Shown: positions 8,995 through 16,747 of the stretch, piece after piece
Layout: the number at the start of each line of letters is the position of its first letter
Position numbering within the stretch: position 1 is the stretch's first letter
DNA from: Alcanivorax sp. DP30
Lineage (GTDB): Bacteria > Pseudomonadota > Gammaproteobacteria > Pseudomonadales > Alcanivoracaceae
DNA length: 64,000 nt
Assembly (NCBI RefSeq): GCF_009882945.1
Contig: NZ_WTUY01000004.1
Coordinates: forward strand, 210,858 to 274,857
Direction of reading: 5' to 3'
Notes under the pieces: model-generated
What the model was told of the DNA's origin: nothing
Seen by the model: the letters and a program-made list of their open reading frames with translations, nothing else
Database searches by the model: none
Translations under genes and position numbers: made by a program

Positions 8995-9136
8995 TTGCTG
9001 GCAAGTTATTCGCTACGCTCACCCTTCGGGCCCGCCTGCGGCGGTTACCTCCGTTGCACTCCGGTTCCTACGGCGATTTCGGCAAAGGCCGGGGTTGAAT
9101 TTCTCGTCAGGCAACCGGCATCAGGCTTCCTGCGCG

Positions 9137-9574
9137 CTACTGCTTCTTCATCATCTGGTAACGGGCCGAGGTTTCCCAGATCTCATTGCTCTTTGGCAGA
9201 TAGTAGAACTTGGAAATGTGGTACTGACCCTGGATTTTCATGGCCAGGATGTAAGCACCCACAAACTCTGGATTGCCCGGGCTTTGCTTGATGCGCATGA
9301 AATCGCTGCCATCCTTGGTGCGCACCAGTCCCCAGTCAGCCTGCACCGTGCGGCCACCTGCCCAGTTCACCGTGACAGTCCCATTCTTGCCAAAATGGTA
9401 GCTGCTGCCGTCCCGGGAGAAGCTGCCGCCCTTGCCTTCGTAGTTGTCATAGCTACCGAAGACGGCGGAGGGAGCCCCGCTCACCGTCACCCTGTGGCCG
9501 GAATAATCGAAATCCCCTGCCGATGCCGTCATGGCGAGCCCCAGGCTCGCGATCAACATGATCAACCAACGCAT
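9137..9574 (-). CDS. Small secreted protein of unknown function
   Basis: A 145-residue protein with a clear Sec signal peptide (MRWLIMLIASLGLAMTASAG, cleavage expected after ASA). The mature ~125 residues are rich in Gly, Tyr and Ser and probably beta-stranded (GKNGTVTVNWAGGRTVQADW). I do not recognise the family. The ATG at 9574 is preferred because an AGAGGGG box lies at the right distance; two codons upstream there is another ATG too close to that box. It stands alone, and a CATCCCC-type near-palindrome lies about 180 bases upstream, shared with two other loci in the window. Confidence 0.7.
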   Translation of the reverse strand: MRWLIMLIASLGLAMTASAGDFDYSGHRVTVSGAPSAVFGSYDNYEGKGGSFSRDGSSYHFGKNGTVTVNWAGGRTVQADWGLVRTKDGSDFMRIKQSPGNPEFVGAYILAMKIQGQYHISKFYYLPKSNEIWETSARYQMMKKQ

Positions 9575-9638
9575 AACCATCCCCTCTTTCCGTAGTTTGG
9601 CAAACCGGAGTGTGGCTCCGGTATGCACTCAGGAGCCT

Positions 9639-9725
9639 CTGAATAACCCCTTGCGTACTCAGCGTGACCTGGAGCGACTGGATTGCGAACCAGCCTGAAA
9701 GACTGCGCATGCAAGGGGTATTCAG
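9639..9725. repeat. Inverted repeat upstream of the secreted-protein gene
   Basis: Arms at 9639-9654 and 9711-9725 (CTGAATAACCCCTTGC against GCAAGGGGTATTCAG) are complementary apart from one bulged base and lie about 56 bases apart. This may be a regulatory stem-loop in the leader of the downstream secreted-protein gene or a mobile palindrome. Confidence 0.5.
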
Positions 9726-9750
9726 TAAGGTAGCGGGCGACCACGGCGCC

Positions 9751-9774
9751 GGCATCCCCCAAATTAGGGATGCC
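9751..9774. promoter_or_regulatory. CATCCCC-type near-palindrome, copy 1
   Basis: GGCATCCC and GGGATGCC arms around an AT-rich centre (CCAAATTA). The inner 20 bases match the sites at 18918 (18 of 20) and 21260. It lies between the ABC permease stop and the secreted-protein leader and is a possible operator; the cognate protein is unknown. Confidence 0.5.
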
Positions 9775-9827
9775 GATCAAAAAAGATCACGGGACAACAG
9801 AGCCAATGCCGGGCAACAATCGGGACA

Positions 9828-10595
9828 TCAACTCTTCAGCTTGTAACCGGTCTTGAAGATCCAGCCGACCAGTCCGATACAGATGGCCAGGAACAGGGCG
9901 GTCATGCCAATGCTGACGCCGATATGCACATCCGCCGTGCCAAAGAAGCTGTAGCGGAAACCACTGATCAGGTACACCACCGGATTGAACAGTGTCACCG
10001 TCTGCCAGAATGGCGGCAGCATATCGATGGAATAGAAACTGCCCCCCAGGAACGTCAACGGTGTGATGATCATTAACGGAATAATCTGCAGTTTCTCGAA
10101 CGTATCCGCCCACACCCCGATGATGAAACCGAACAGACTAAAGGTGATCGCGGTCAAGAACAGGAAGCTGATCATCATGAACGGATGCTGCACCTGGTAG
10201 TCCACAAAGAACCGTGCCGTAATCAGGATCAGTATTCCCAATATCGACGACTTGGTGGCTGCCGCCCCCACGTAACCGATGACGATTTCCACATAGGACA
10301 CCGGGGCCGACAACACTTCATAAATGGTGCCGGAAAAGGTGGGCATATAAATTCCGAAGGACGCATTGGAGATACTCTGCGTCATCAGCGTCAGCATGAT
10401 CAGACCAGGAATGATGAAGGCGCCATAGCTGACCCCATCGATCTCCACCATCCGCGAACCGATGGCCGAACCAAACACTACAAAATACAGGGACGTGGAA
10501 ATCACCGGCGAAGCAATGCTCTGCATCAGGGTGCGCCAGGTGCGCGCCATCTCGAATTTATAAATGGCCTTGATGGAGTAGAAATTCATTTTCAT
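9828..10595 (-). CDS. ABC-2 type transporter permease (YadH-like)
   Basis: A 255-residue inner-membrane protein with six predicted helices, the standard ABC-2 exporter permease (compare E. coli YadH, 256 aa). The N-terminus ([19 protein letters not shown]) and the segment [16 protein letters not shown] are typical of this branch. It should pair with the ATPase encoded just upstream to export a hydrophobic or polymeric substrate, not identifiable here. The ATG overlaps the ATPase stop (ATGA), giving translational coupling. Confidence 0.9.
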   Translation of the reverse strand: MKMNFYSIKAIYKFEMARTWRTLMQSIASPVISTSLYFVVFGSAIGSRMVEIDGVSYGAFIIPGLIMLTLMTQSISNASFGIYMPTFSGTIYEVLSAPVSYVEIVIGYVGAAATKSSILGILILITARFFVDYQVQHPFMMISFLFLTAITFSLFGFIIGVWADTFEKLQIIPLMIITPLTFLGGSFYSIDMLPPFWQTVTLFNPVVYLISGFRYSFFGTADVHIGVSIGMTALFLAICIGLVGWIFKTGYKLKS

Positions 10596-11542
10596 GATGC
10601 CTCTCCCTCCAGAGCCTTGTCGCCGTTCTTGACCAGATCCACAAAGATATCTTCCAGGGAACTCTGGCGGGAATGCAGATCCTTGAAGTCGATACTTTCC
10701 TCACTCAGCTTGCGCAACAGTTCAGCAATACCCGTACTTTCCTGATTGGCATCGTAGGTATAGATCAACGACCAGCCATCACTGGCCAGCTCCAGGGCTT
10801 CGTAGTTGAGCGAACCGGGCAGCTGTTGCAGCGGCTCTGCCAGCTGCACGATCAATTGCTTGCGGCCCAGCTTGTCCATCAAACGGGCCTTATCATCCAC
10901 CAGGATAATTTCACCGCGGTTGATGATACCCACCCTGTCGGCCATTTCTTCCGCTTCTTCGATGTAGTGGGTGGTAAGAATAATCGTCACGCCCTGCTCG
11001 CGCAGTTCGCGCACCATTTCCCACATTTCCCGGCGTAATTCCACATCTACCCCGGCAGTGGGCTCGTCCAGAAACAGGATCTTGGGCTCGTGGGACAAGG
11101 CCTTGGCGATCATTACCCGACGCTTCATGCCGCCGGACAACGTGATGATCTTGTTGTCCTTCTTGTCCCACAGGGACAGGTCACGCAGCACCTTCTCGAT
11201 GTGGGCATCATTGCGAGGCTTGCCGAACAAGCCTCGGCTGAAGCTCACCGTGCCCCACACGGTTTCGAACGCATCGGTGGACAGTTCCTGGGGCACCAGA
11301 CCAATGGCGCTTCGTGCCGCGCGGAATTCCTTGATGATGTCATGGCCGTCCGCCAATACCGTGCCACTGGATGGATTGACGATGCCGCAAATAATGCTGA
11401 TCAGGGTGGTCTTGCCGGCCCCGTTGGGGCCCAGCAAGGCAAAAATTTCACCGGCCTGGATATCCAGGTTCACCCCCTTCAGGGCCTGAAAGCCGGACTC
11501 ATAGATCTTGTTCAGATCCGTCACGGAAATGACAGCACTCAC
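10592..11542 (-). CDS. ABC transporter ATP-binding protein (YadG-like)
   Basis: The ATPase partner of the YadH-like permease. Walker A is GPNGAGKTT, the signature is LSGGMKRR, Walker B is [12 protein letters not shown], and the H-loop lies in [14 protein letters not shown]. The ~75-residue C-terminal extension is usual for YadG-type subunits (about 310 aa). The GTG at 11542 is preferred over an in-frame TTG six codons upstream, because GGGAG lies six bases before the GTG. It follows the PqaA-like gene by about 36 bases on the same strand and may share its transcript. Confidence 0.92.
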   Translation of the reverse strand: MSAVISVTDLNKIYESGFQALKGVNLDIQAGEIFALLGPNGAGKTTLISIICGIVNPSSGTVLADGHDIIKEFRAARSAIGLVPQELSTDAFETVWGTVSFSRGLFGKPRNDAHIEKVLRDLSLWDKKDNKIITLSGGMKRRVMIAKALSHEPKILFLDEPTAGVDVELRREMWEMVRELREQGVTIILTTHYIEEAEEMADRVGIINRGEIILVDDKARLMDKLGRKQLIVQLAEPLQQLPGSLNYEALELASDGWSLIYTYDANQESTGIAELLRKLSEESIDFKDLHSRQSSLEDIFVDLVKNGDKALEGEAS

Positions 11543-11578
11543 TTGCTTCTCCCTGATCAACTTGCGCAGCTCATTATG

Positions 11579-12991
11579 TCATGAATCCGCTTCGCTGCGG
11601 GGTGAAGCGCAACGGCGCGGCGAATAAGGCATGGCATCCGGGCGCACATGCACTCCACTGGTATAAATTTGCTGCTGCATACCCAGCCAACCACCGAAGC
11701 GAACTTCAACAAACCAGCCCCGGTAACCTTGTTGCGGCGTGTCGAGCGTCACCCGATAGATACCGTCGTCATCTGGCTTCAACACACTGGGCATCCAGTT
11801 GGCTCCCAAGGTAGCAAGACGAAAATCCCGTGTTTGCGAATTGTGAGCCTGCCACAGCACTACCTCGCGAGGCGTCTCGCTGGGGATCACTTCCAGCACT
11901 TGCCCGGCAAGCTTTGACGTCACTGATGGCGGCGTTTCACCGGCAAGAATCTGATCCAGCCAGTTGGCCACCTGGGCCAGTCGGGTAAGACGATCAAACC
12001 CGTCCCCCTGGGAATGGCCGGTGTTCGGGGTATAGCGCAACCAGTTGCTGCCAGCCAGATTCGGGTAATAGAAACGCCAACTGTCGCTGACAAAATAGGG
12101 ATCGCCGGAGGCATTGATTATCAACTTGGGCAGGGTGAGCTGGTCACGCCAGGCGTAAGGGTCCACCTGATTGAGCATGGCCTTGCCCGCCATGGTCCGG
12201 ATCAGGCAGTCGATACCTTCAGCACTGAACGCGTTCAGCGCCGGGGTGTAGACACCATAGCTCGAATATTGATGATCAAACTGCTTGCCCAGATTCAACA
12301 TGTCGATGGACACCGGAATCAGGGCACGAATACGAGGATCATGGGCAGCCACCAGCCAGGCCGTCCAGCCACGCTTGGATGAGCCCAGCAGGGCGAAATC
12401 GTCAATGGCACCGAGACCACTCTGTTCCAGACTGAAGGCCTGCACCGCATCCAGCGAACGGATTACTGTCTTGACCATGGCATTGTGCAGCGGCCACTCC
12501 CCGTCCGGGTTCGCCACCGCCAGCGTCATGGAGCGGGCCAGCAGGCTGTCTTCCCGTCGCGGTGTCGTCTCGCCGATAAACTGCAATGGCTGGTTGGGCA
12601 CCTGTCGCACATCCACCACAGGCCGACAAAACAACAACGCAAGTCCGGTGGCCATACTGCCCGGCGACGTGCGGGCAGGAACGTCCGGGCGATCCCCGCC
12701 AGAGATCAACACCAGCGCCGTTCGATCATCCCGCTCTCGCCCCGGACAGGCCACAGACCGGGGTACAGACACCGTCACCTCATGGTGCCACAGCGAACGA
12801 TCCACCTGATCTTCATCAAGCCAGCGCTGGGAGGTCACACGCAGGAAATGGTGATCGGCCAACACGCCCTCATCACTGTAGTAATGCTGCCAGGTAAAGT
12901 CCGGCTCTGGCTGCGCAAGATAAGCGGCCATGTCCTGACTCCGGGCCAGAGATGATGCCATCAACATCAGCAGCAACAACAAGGGTTTCAT
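11579..12991 (-). CDS. PhoPQ-activated pathogenicity-related (PqaA-like) secreted hydrolase
   Basis: A protein of about 470 residues with an N-terminal signal peptide (MKPLLLLLMLMASSLARS) and an alpha/beta-hydrolase-like body. Blocks such as FALLGSSKRGWTAWLVAAHD (GxSKxG nucleophile elbow), KLIINASGDPYFVSDSW (acid) and YTPNTGHSQGD (His) are characteristic of the PqaA family, where these residues form the putative catalytic triad. The biochemical substrate is unknown; the name comes from Salmonella. An ATG eight codons upstream is possible, but the signal sequence argues for 12991. The short gap to the ABC genes suggests an operon. Confidence 0.82.
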   Translation of the reverse strand: MKPLLLLLMLMASSLARSQDMAAYLAQPEPDFTWQHYYSDEGVLADHHFLRVTSQRWLDEDQVDRSLWHHEVTVSVPRSVACPGRERDDRTALVLISGGDRPDVPARTSPGSMATGLALLFCRPVVDVRQVPNQPLQFIGETTPRREDSLLARSMTLAVANPDGEWPLHNAMVKTVIRSLDAVQAFSLEQSGLGAIDDFALLGSSKRGWTAWLVAAHDPRIRALIPVSIDMLNLGKQFDHQYSSYGVYTPALNAFSAEGIDCLIRTMAGKAMLNQVDPYAWRDQLTLPKLIINASGDPYFVSDSWRFYYPNLAGSNWLRYTPNTGHSQGDGFDRLTRLAQVANWLDQILAGETPPSVTSKLAGQVLEVIPSETPREVVLWQAHNSQTRDFRLATLGANWMPSVLKPDDDGIYRVTLDTPQQGYRGWFVEVRFGGWLGMQQQIYTSGVHVRPDAMPYSPRRCASPRSEADS

Positions 12992-13064
12992 TATTCTGTC
13001 TCGGGCAGCAGTCATGGTGATCAGTCACCGACAGAGCATGGGCGATGCGACTTAGGTCGGCATT

Positions 13065-13092
13065 CATTTTGCCTGTCTTAGCGGGCAAAATG
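13065..13092. promoter_or_regulatory. 9-bp inverted repeat upstream of isocitrate dehydrogenase
   Basis: CATTTTGCC and GGCAAAATG arms separated by ten bases lie about 50 bases before the dehydrogenase start. The spacing suits a dimeric repressor or activator site, or a leader hairpin. Confidence 0.4.
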
Positions 13093-13139
13093 GGCTCTCC
13101 AGTGACACCCCCATCCAGATTGGCTATTCAGGAGGCAGT

Positions 13140-14153
13140 ATGAACGACAACACAGTTACCGTAATCCCCGGTGATGGTATTGGCCCGGACATTGTGGATG
13201 CCACGGTACGCGTACTGAAAGCCCTGGATTGCGGTCTGGAATTTGAATACGCCATCGCCGGTCAGACTGCCCTGGACCAGGGGCTGGACCTGGTACCGGA
13301 AGACACCCTGGCCACGCTCAAACGCAACCGTCTGGCCCTGAAAGGCCCCATCACCACCCCGGTGGGCGGCGGCTTCACCTCAGTGAACGTGACCCTGCGC
13401 AAGACTTTCGACCTGTTTGCCAATGTACGCCCGGCCCTGTCCATTCCCGGGGTGAAATCCCGCTATGACAACGTGGATATCATGACCATCCGCGAGAATA
13501 TCGAAGGGATCTATTCCGGGCTGGGGCAAACCGTCAGCGAAGACGGCGAAACCGCTGAGCTGCGCAGCCGCATCACCCGTACTGAATCCGAGCGGCTGCT
13601 GCGTTTCGCCTACGAAACCGCCGTGAAGCAGGGCCGCAAGAAAGTCACCGTAGTGCACAAGGCCAATATCATGAAGTCCACTTCCGGCCTGTTTCTGGAT
13701 GTGGCGCGAAAAGTACGAGAGGACTATCCGCAGCTGGAGCACGAGGAAATGATTGTGGATGCCACCGCCATGCAACTGGCCATGAACCCGCACCGCTTTG
13801 ATGTGATCGTCACCACCAACCTGTTCGGCGACATTCTCTCCGACCTGTGTGCCGGTCTGATCGGCGGTCTGGGTGTGGCGCCCGGAGCCAACATCGGCGA
13901 ACACGGCGGCCTGTTCGAAGCCGTCCATGGCAGCGCCCCGGACATCGCCGGCAAAGGCATCGCCAACCCCACCGCCATCATGCTGGCCGGGGCCATGATG
14001 CTCGATTACATGGAACTGCACGACAAGGCGAAACAATTGCGCCGCACGGTCCGCCAGGTGGTCGGCGCCGGCGAAGTGGTCACCCCCGATCTGGGCGGCC
14101 GCGCCAGCACCACCGAATTCACCGACGAGCTGATTCGGCAGCTGACGACCTGA
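13140..14153 (+). CDS. NAD-type isocitrate dehydrogenase (isocitrate/isopropylmalate DH family)
   Basis: A 337-residue beta-decarboxylating dehydrogenase. Visible landmarks: [19 protein letters not shown] at the N-terminus, the substrate-loop [19 protein letters not shown], the [11 protein letters not shown] block, the metal-site region around [19 protein letters not shown], and the cofactor block [20 protein letters not shown]. The short length and the substrate loop match the bacterial NAD-dependent isocitrate dehydrogenases rather than isopropylmalate dehydrogenase (leuB neighbours are absent). Homoisocitrate dehydrogenase is a less likely alternative. A strong AGGAGG precedes the ATG. It probably supplies NADH through the TCA cycle. 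Confidence 0.85.
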   Translation: MNDNTVTVIPGDGIGPDIVDATVRVLKALDCGLEFEYAIAGQTALDQGLDLVPEDTLATLKRNRLALKGPITTPVGGGFTSVNVTLRKTFDLFANVRPALSIPGVKSRYDNVDIMTIRENIEGIYSGLGQTVSEDGETAELRSRITRTESERLLRFAYETAVKQGRKKVTVVHKANIMKSTSGLFLDVARKVREDYPQLEHEEMIVDATAMQLAMNPHRFDVIVTTNLFGDILSDLCAGLIGGLGVAPGANIGEHGGLFEAVHGSAPDIAGKGIANPTAIMLAGAMMLDYMELHDKAKQLRRTVRQVVGAGEVVTPDLGGRASTTEFTDELIRQLTT

Positions 14154-14255
14154 CGAGCACGGGTTTGCCACAGAGGGCACAGAGAAAAATCCGGACCACA
14201 ATGGCGTACTGGCAGAGCTGCTCTGTTTCGATCTGACTCGGCCCGGAACCCAGGT

Positions 14256-14417
14256 CTGCGAAAACTGGTGGCCGAACTGAATTTGCAGACCATCCCCGAG
14301 CAGCTGGGTCGCGGGGGCGCCACTGCACGTACACAGATCAAACAGATTGCTCTCAAAACCAGTTGCTCACGGCAGAGGGACGTCATAAGCAAGCTGCTGG
14401 GAGCATTATTGCGATAA
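14256..14417 (+). pseudogene. Remnant of a LuxR-type helix-turn-helix domain
   Basis: The intergenic stretch 14154-14559 contains a forward frame ending in TAA at 14415-14417 that reads LRKLVAELNLQTIPEQLG, then ATARTQIKQIALKTSCSRQ and DVISKLLGALL. This aligns with the C-terminal helix-turn-helix of the two LuxR genes at 19-21 kb (compare SIHTIRSQIKSIFLKTDISS). There is no start codon or N-terminal domain, so it is a decayed or 5'-truncated copy. The flanks (14170-14200, with CCACAGAGGGCACAGAG, and 14440-14530) are non-coding. Confidence 0.6.
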
Positions 14418-14559
14418 ATAAAGCAGCCAATAATTCTTAGCCATCCCGAACTTGATCCGGATCTCCTCCCGATTTCACCGTCTTCCCGAGCGCTCTGCCA
14501 ATGGAGCGAGGGCCTGGGAGGACGTTGATTTTCTTCAACAGGAAGAGAATATACTGCTT

Positions 14560-16536
14560 CTACTGTTGATAACCCCCAGCCTGAGTCCCTGCGCCGCTAT
14601 TACTACACAGACACTCGTAACGGTAGGCATCCCAAGAAACACGGGCACCATTCGGCCGACCATTCTCACCTCGAACGGGCTCTTGCTTGTACGTCGGCGG
14701 CCGGCTCAACCAACTAATATTTCCCGTGTCCAGATTATAGGCTCCCGCCATGACAGGCTTGCCCCCCGCCGGACACTGATAATCCGGGCTTGCCTTACCG
14801 CCATTGAGGCCACGGACATCAAACACTTGGTTCATTGCCGGAACAGTAGCGGGACCGCCACACACCCGGTAGGCAGACTTCCCTGAAGAACCAGCCCCCG
14901 CTGTCGCGACACCACCGGATTTCATGCCACCAGAACCACTGCTGGCCGAGGTATCAAACGAACGGTCAATCCCTTCCAACTTCTTGTTCAACTCTCGCAT
15001 TGCCGGGGCAGTAGTCGCCTGATAACCAGAACCGGCTCTGACATTACGCATCTGCTGCATCGCATACGCCTGCTGAATGACCTGCTGGGTTTGCGCCATA
15101 TTGCGGTCCAACATGCGATTCGTCCTATCGAACGTGTTCTGAATGTGATTCATGAGGTCCGCAATCTGTTGCTGCTCACGACGCCGTGATTCCGCGCGTT
15201 CGGCGCGGGCTTCCGATTCCGTGATACGAATGAGCTGCTGCTCGATGGGTGCGTATTGTTGTTCTACCTTCTTGTCTGACGGAGTACTGGCGACACGGTC
15301 ATCAACGATCGTTGCAACCAGACGGGCATTCTGGCCAAAGACACCGGCAAACCAGTCCCGCTGTTTTTTGTAAGTGGAATCCAGGCTGGAGTAATGGCTT
15401 GACGCCTGCCTCCTGACAACCTTCCATTCCGACAAACAGGCTTTAGATTGATAGAAACTGTTATTGCTTCCGGTTTCGCATAAGCGACCGAACCCGTTTT
15501 CCCTGATGAACGAATCAACAGCTTTTCTTTCTGCGCCGATTTGCACCACTTCATCCAGCGCCTGACTAAGATCAGGGCGGAAGGCAACATAGGAACTGAT
15601 AGCCTGCTTTTTGGCCTTGACTCTTTTTTGGGCAATTTCCTGCTGGCGACTACGTTCAGCAGCCTCTCTTTTTATTCTTTCGTTTTCCTCTATTTCCTGC
15701 TTTTTATTAGCTAAATACGCATCCATTTCAGCCCAATGAGGCATCGCCCCAAGATGCCTAACTTCTTTTTCGGCAAGCAACTTAATTGCGTTATTTAGCC
15801 CATTCTTATCATTTGCATCTGGCATCCCCAGCCATGCATCCGAACCGCATTTCCGCCCAGGAACTGAAATAGAAACTTCATCAATAGGATTTTCCAAATC
15901 ATCCACGTCATAAAGATTAAAATTCGCCCTCACATCTATATCGTCACACCCAACCGGAAGCTGACCAAGGGAATACATAAACATAGCAGAAGAGAGCAGA
16001 ACTTTTATTGCAGAGTCATCAGGGCCAAAATCCTCCTTTCGACTCACTTCGAATCCATGCGAAACCAAAACAAAGTCTACCCTGCCAAGCTGATCACGGC
16101 TCAGATAGGAATAGCCATAAACGTCATGACGCATCATCTGGCCTTCATCAACCACATCTACACCAGCTCTTCTCAGTGAATCCCTAAGAACATTTACCAG
16201 TGGCTGCCTGGGCTTATCGTCGTCTTTATTTTCTGTCAAAAAATTATACACTTCCTCACTTTCTCTTCCTTTATATGTATACAGCTTTGCATCATCAATA
16301 CGGCTTTTCTTTTCAGATTTCGATATAGAGTCTGCAAAGTATGACTCCCATAAAGTTTTTCTATGCCCGGCATCCCTCAATACCGCCACCTTTGCTTTAC
16401 TTTCAATCAAGCCAAAGTCACCAGAAATTTCCTCAGGCTTAAACCCTGTACACCCACCAACCATTAAAGCGACAACAGAAAGCACAAAAGCAAGGCATGA
16501 TTTTTTATTACCAGAAAAAATATCACCTACCCCCAC
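14560..16536 (-). CDS. Large lipoprotein of unknown function, AT-rich
   Basis: A protein of about 658 residues with a lipoprotein signal sequence (FVLSVVALMVGGC; the Cys in GGC would be lipidated). Residues ~40-250 form an unrecognised alpha/beta domain. Residues ~280-330 are a charged helix (KKQEIEENERIKREAAERS), residues ~430-500 are a Gln/Arg/Met-rich coiled coil, and the tail is Gly/Ser-rich with four cysteines. Codons in the first half (15640-16536) are distinctly AT-rich compared with the neighbours, suggesting acquisition by transfer. The start is uncertain: a GTG at 16536 is used, without a good ribosome-binding site. It is the first of two minus-strand lipoprotein genes in this accessory stretch. 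Confidence 0.7.
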   Translation of the reverse strand: MGVGDIFSGNKKSCLAFVLSVVALMVGGCTGFKPEEISGDFGLIESKAKVAVLRDAGHRKTLWESYFADSISKSEKKSRIDDAKLYTYKGRESEEVYNFLTENKDDDKPRQPLVNVLRDSLRRAGVDVVDEGQMMRHDVYGYSYLSRDQLGRVDFVLVSHGFEVSRKEDFGPDDSAIKVLLSSAMFMYSLGQLPVGCDDIDVRANFNLYDVDDLENPIDEVSISVPGRKCGSDAWLGMPDANDKNGLNNAIKLLAEKEVRHLGAMPHWAEMDAYLANKKQEIEENERIKREAAERSRQQEIAQKRVKAKKQAISSYVAFRPDLSQALDEVVQIGAERKAVDSFIRENGFGRLCETGSNNSFYQSKACLSEWKVVRRQASSHYSSLDSTYKKQRDWFAGVFGQNARLVATIVDDRVASTPSDKKVEQQYAPIEQQLIRITESEARAERAESRRREQQQIADLMNHIQNTFDRTNRMLDRNMAQTQQVIQQAYAMQQMRNVRAGSGYQATTAPAMRELNKKLEGIDRSFDTSASSGSGGMKSGGVATAGAGSSGKSAYRVCGGPATVPAMNQVFDVRGLNGGKASPDYQCPAGGKPVMAGAYNLDTGNISWLSRPPTYKQEPVRGENGRPNGARVSWDAYRYECLCSNSGAGTQAGGYQQ

Positions 16537-16704
16537 ATAACAAACCAGAAAAAATCCACCTGATAAAAAACAAAGCCCTTGATGCCATCCTGAGGCGGCG
16601 CCCGGTAAATCGTCTTTTTTTGCTATTCCTTTGTCACTCCGAGCTCACCCCGGAGTCTCTCTCACCCCATCGCAGCCATTCCAAACGCCTTTCCAGCGGA
16701 AGGA

Positions 16705-16727
16705 GATCCCGGGCCTGGCCCGGGATC
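16705..16727. repeat. Perfect GATCCCGGGCC palindrome
   Basis: Eleven-base arms (GATCCCGGGCC and its complement) around a single T. It is one of the GATCCCG-type short palindromes that recur between genes; a related one lies at 41081-41109. It could act as a transcript-end hairpin for the TSP3 lipoprotein gene. Confidence 0.6.
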
Positions 16728-16747
16728 ACGATGGGTTATTGGCTTCC

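Noticed and set aside
8851-9136. Third full copy of the BIME-like element
   Set aside because: It has complementary blocks and a REP-like end but lacks the GTAGGAGTTC ends and CGTGCGCAGCACG hairpin, so it is listed only as a separate, weaker repeat.
13140-14153. 3-isopropylmalate dehydrogenase (leuB)
   Set aside because: The substrate loop (TSVNVTLRK) and the lack of leu genes fit NAD-type isocitrate dehydrogenase better.
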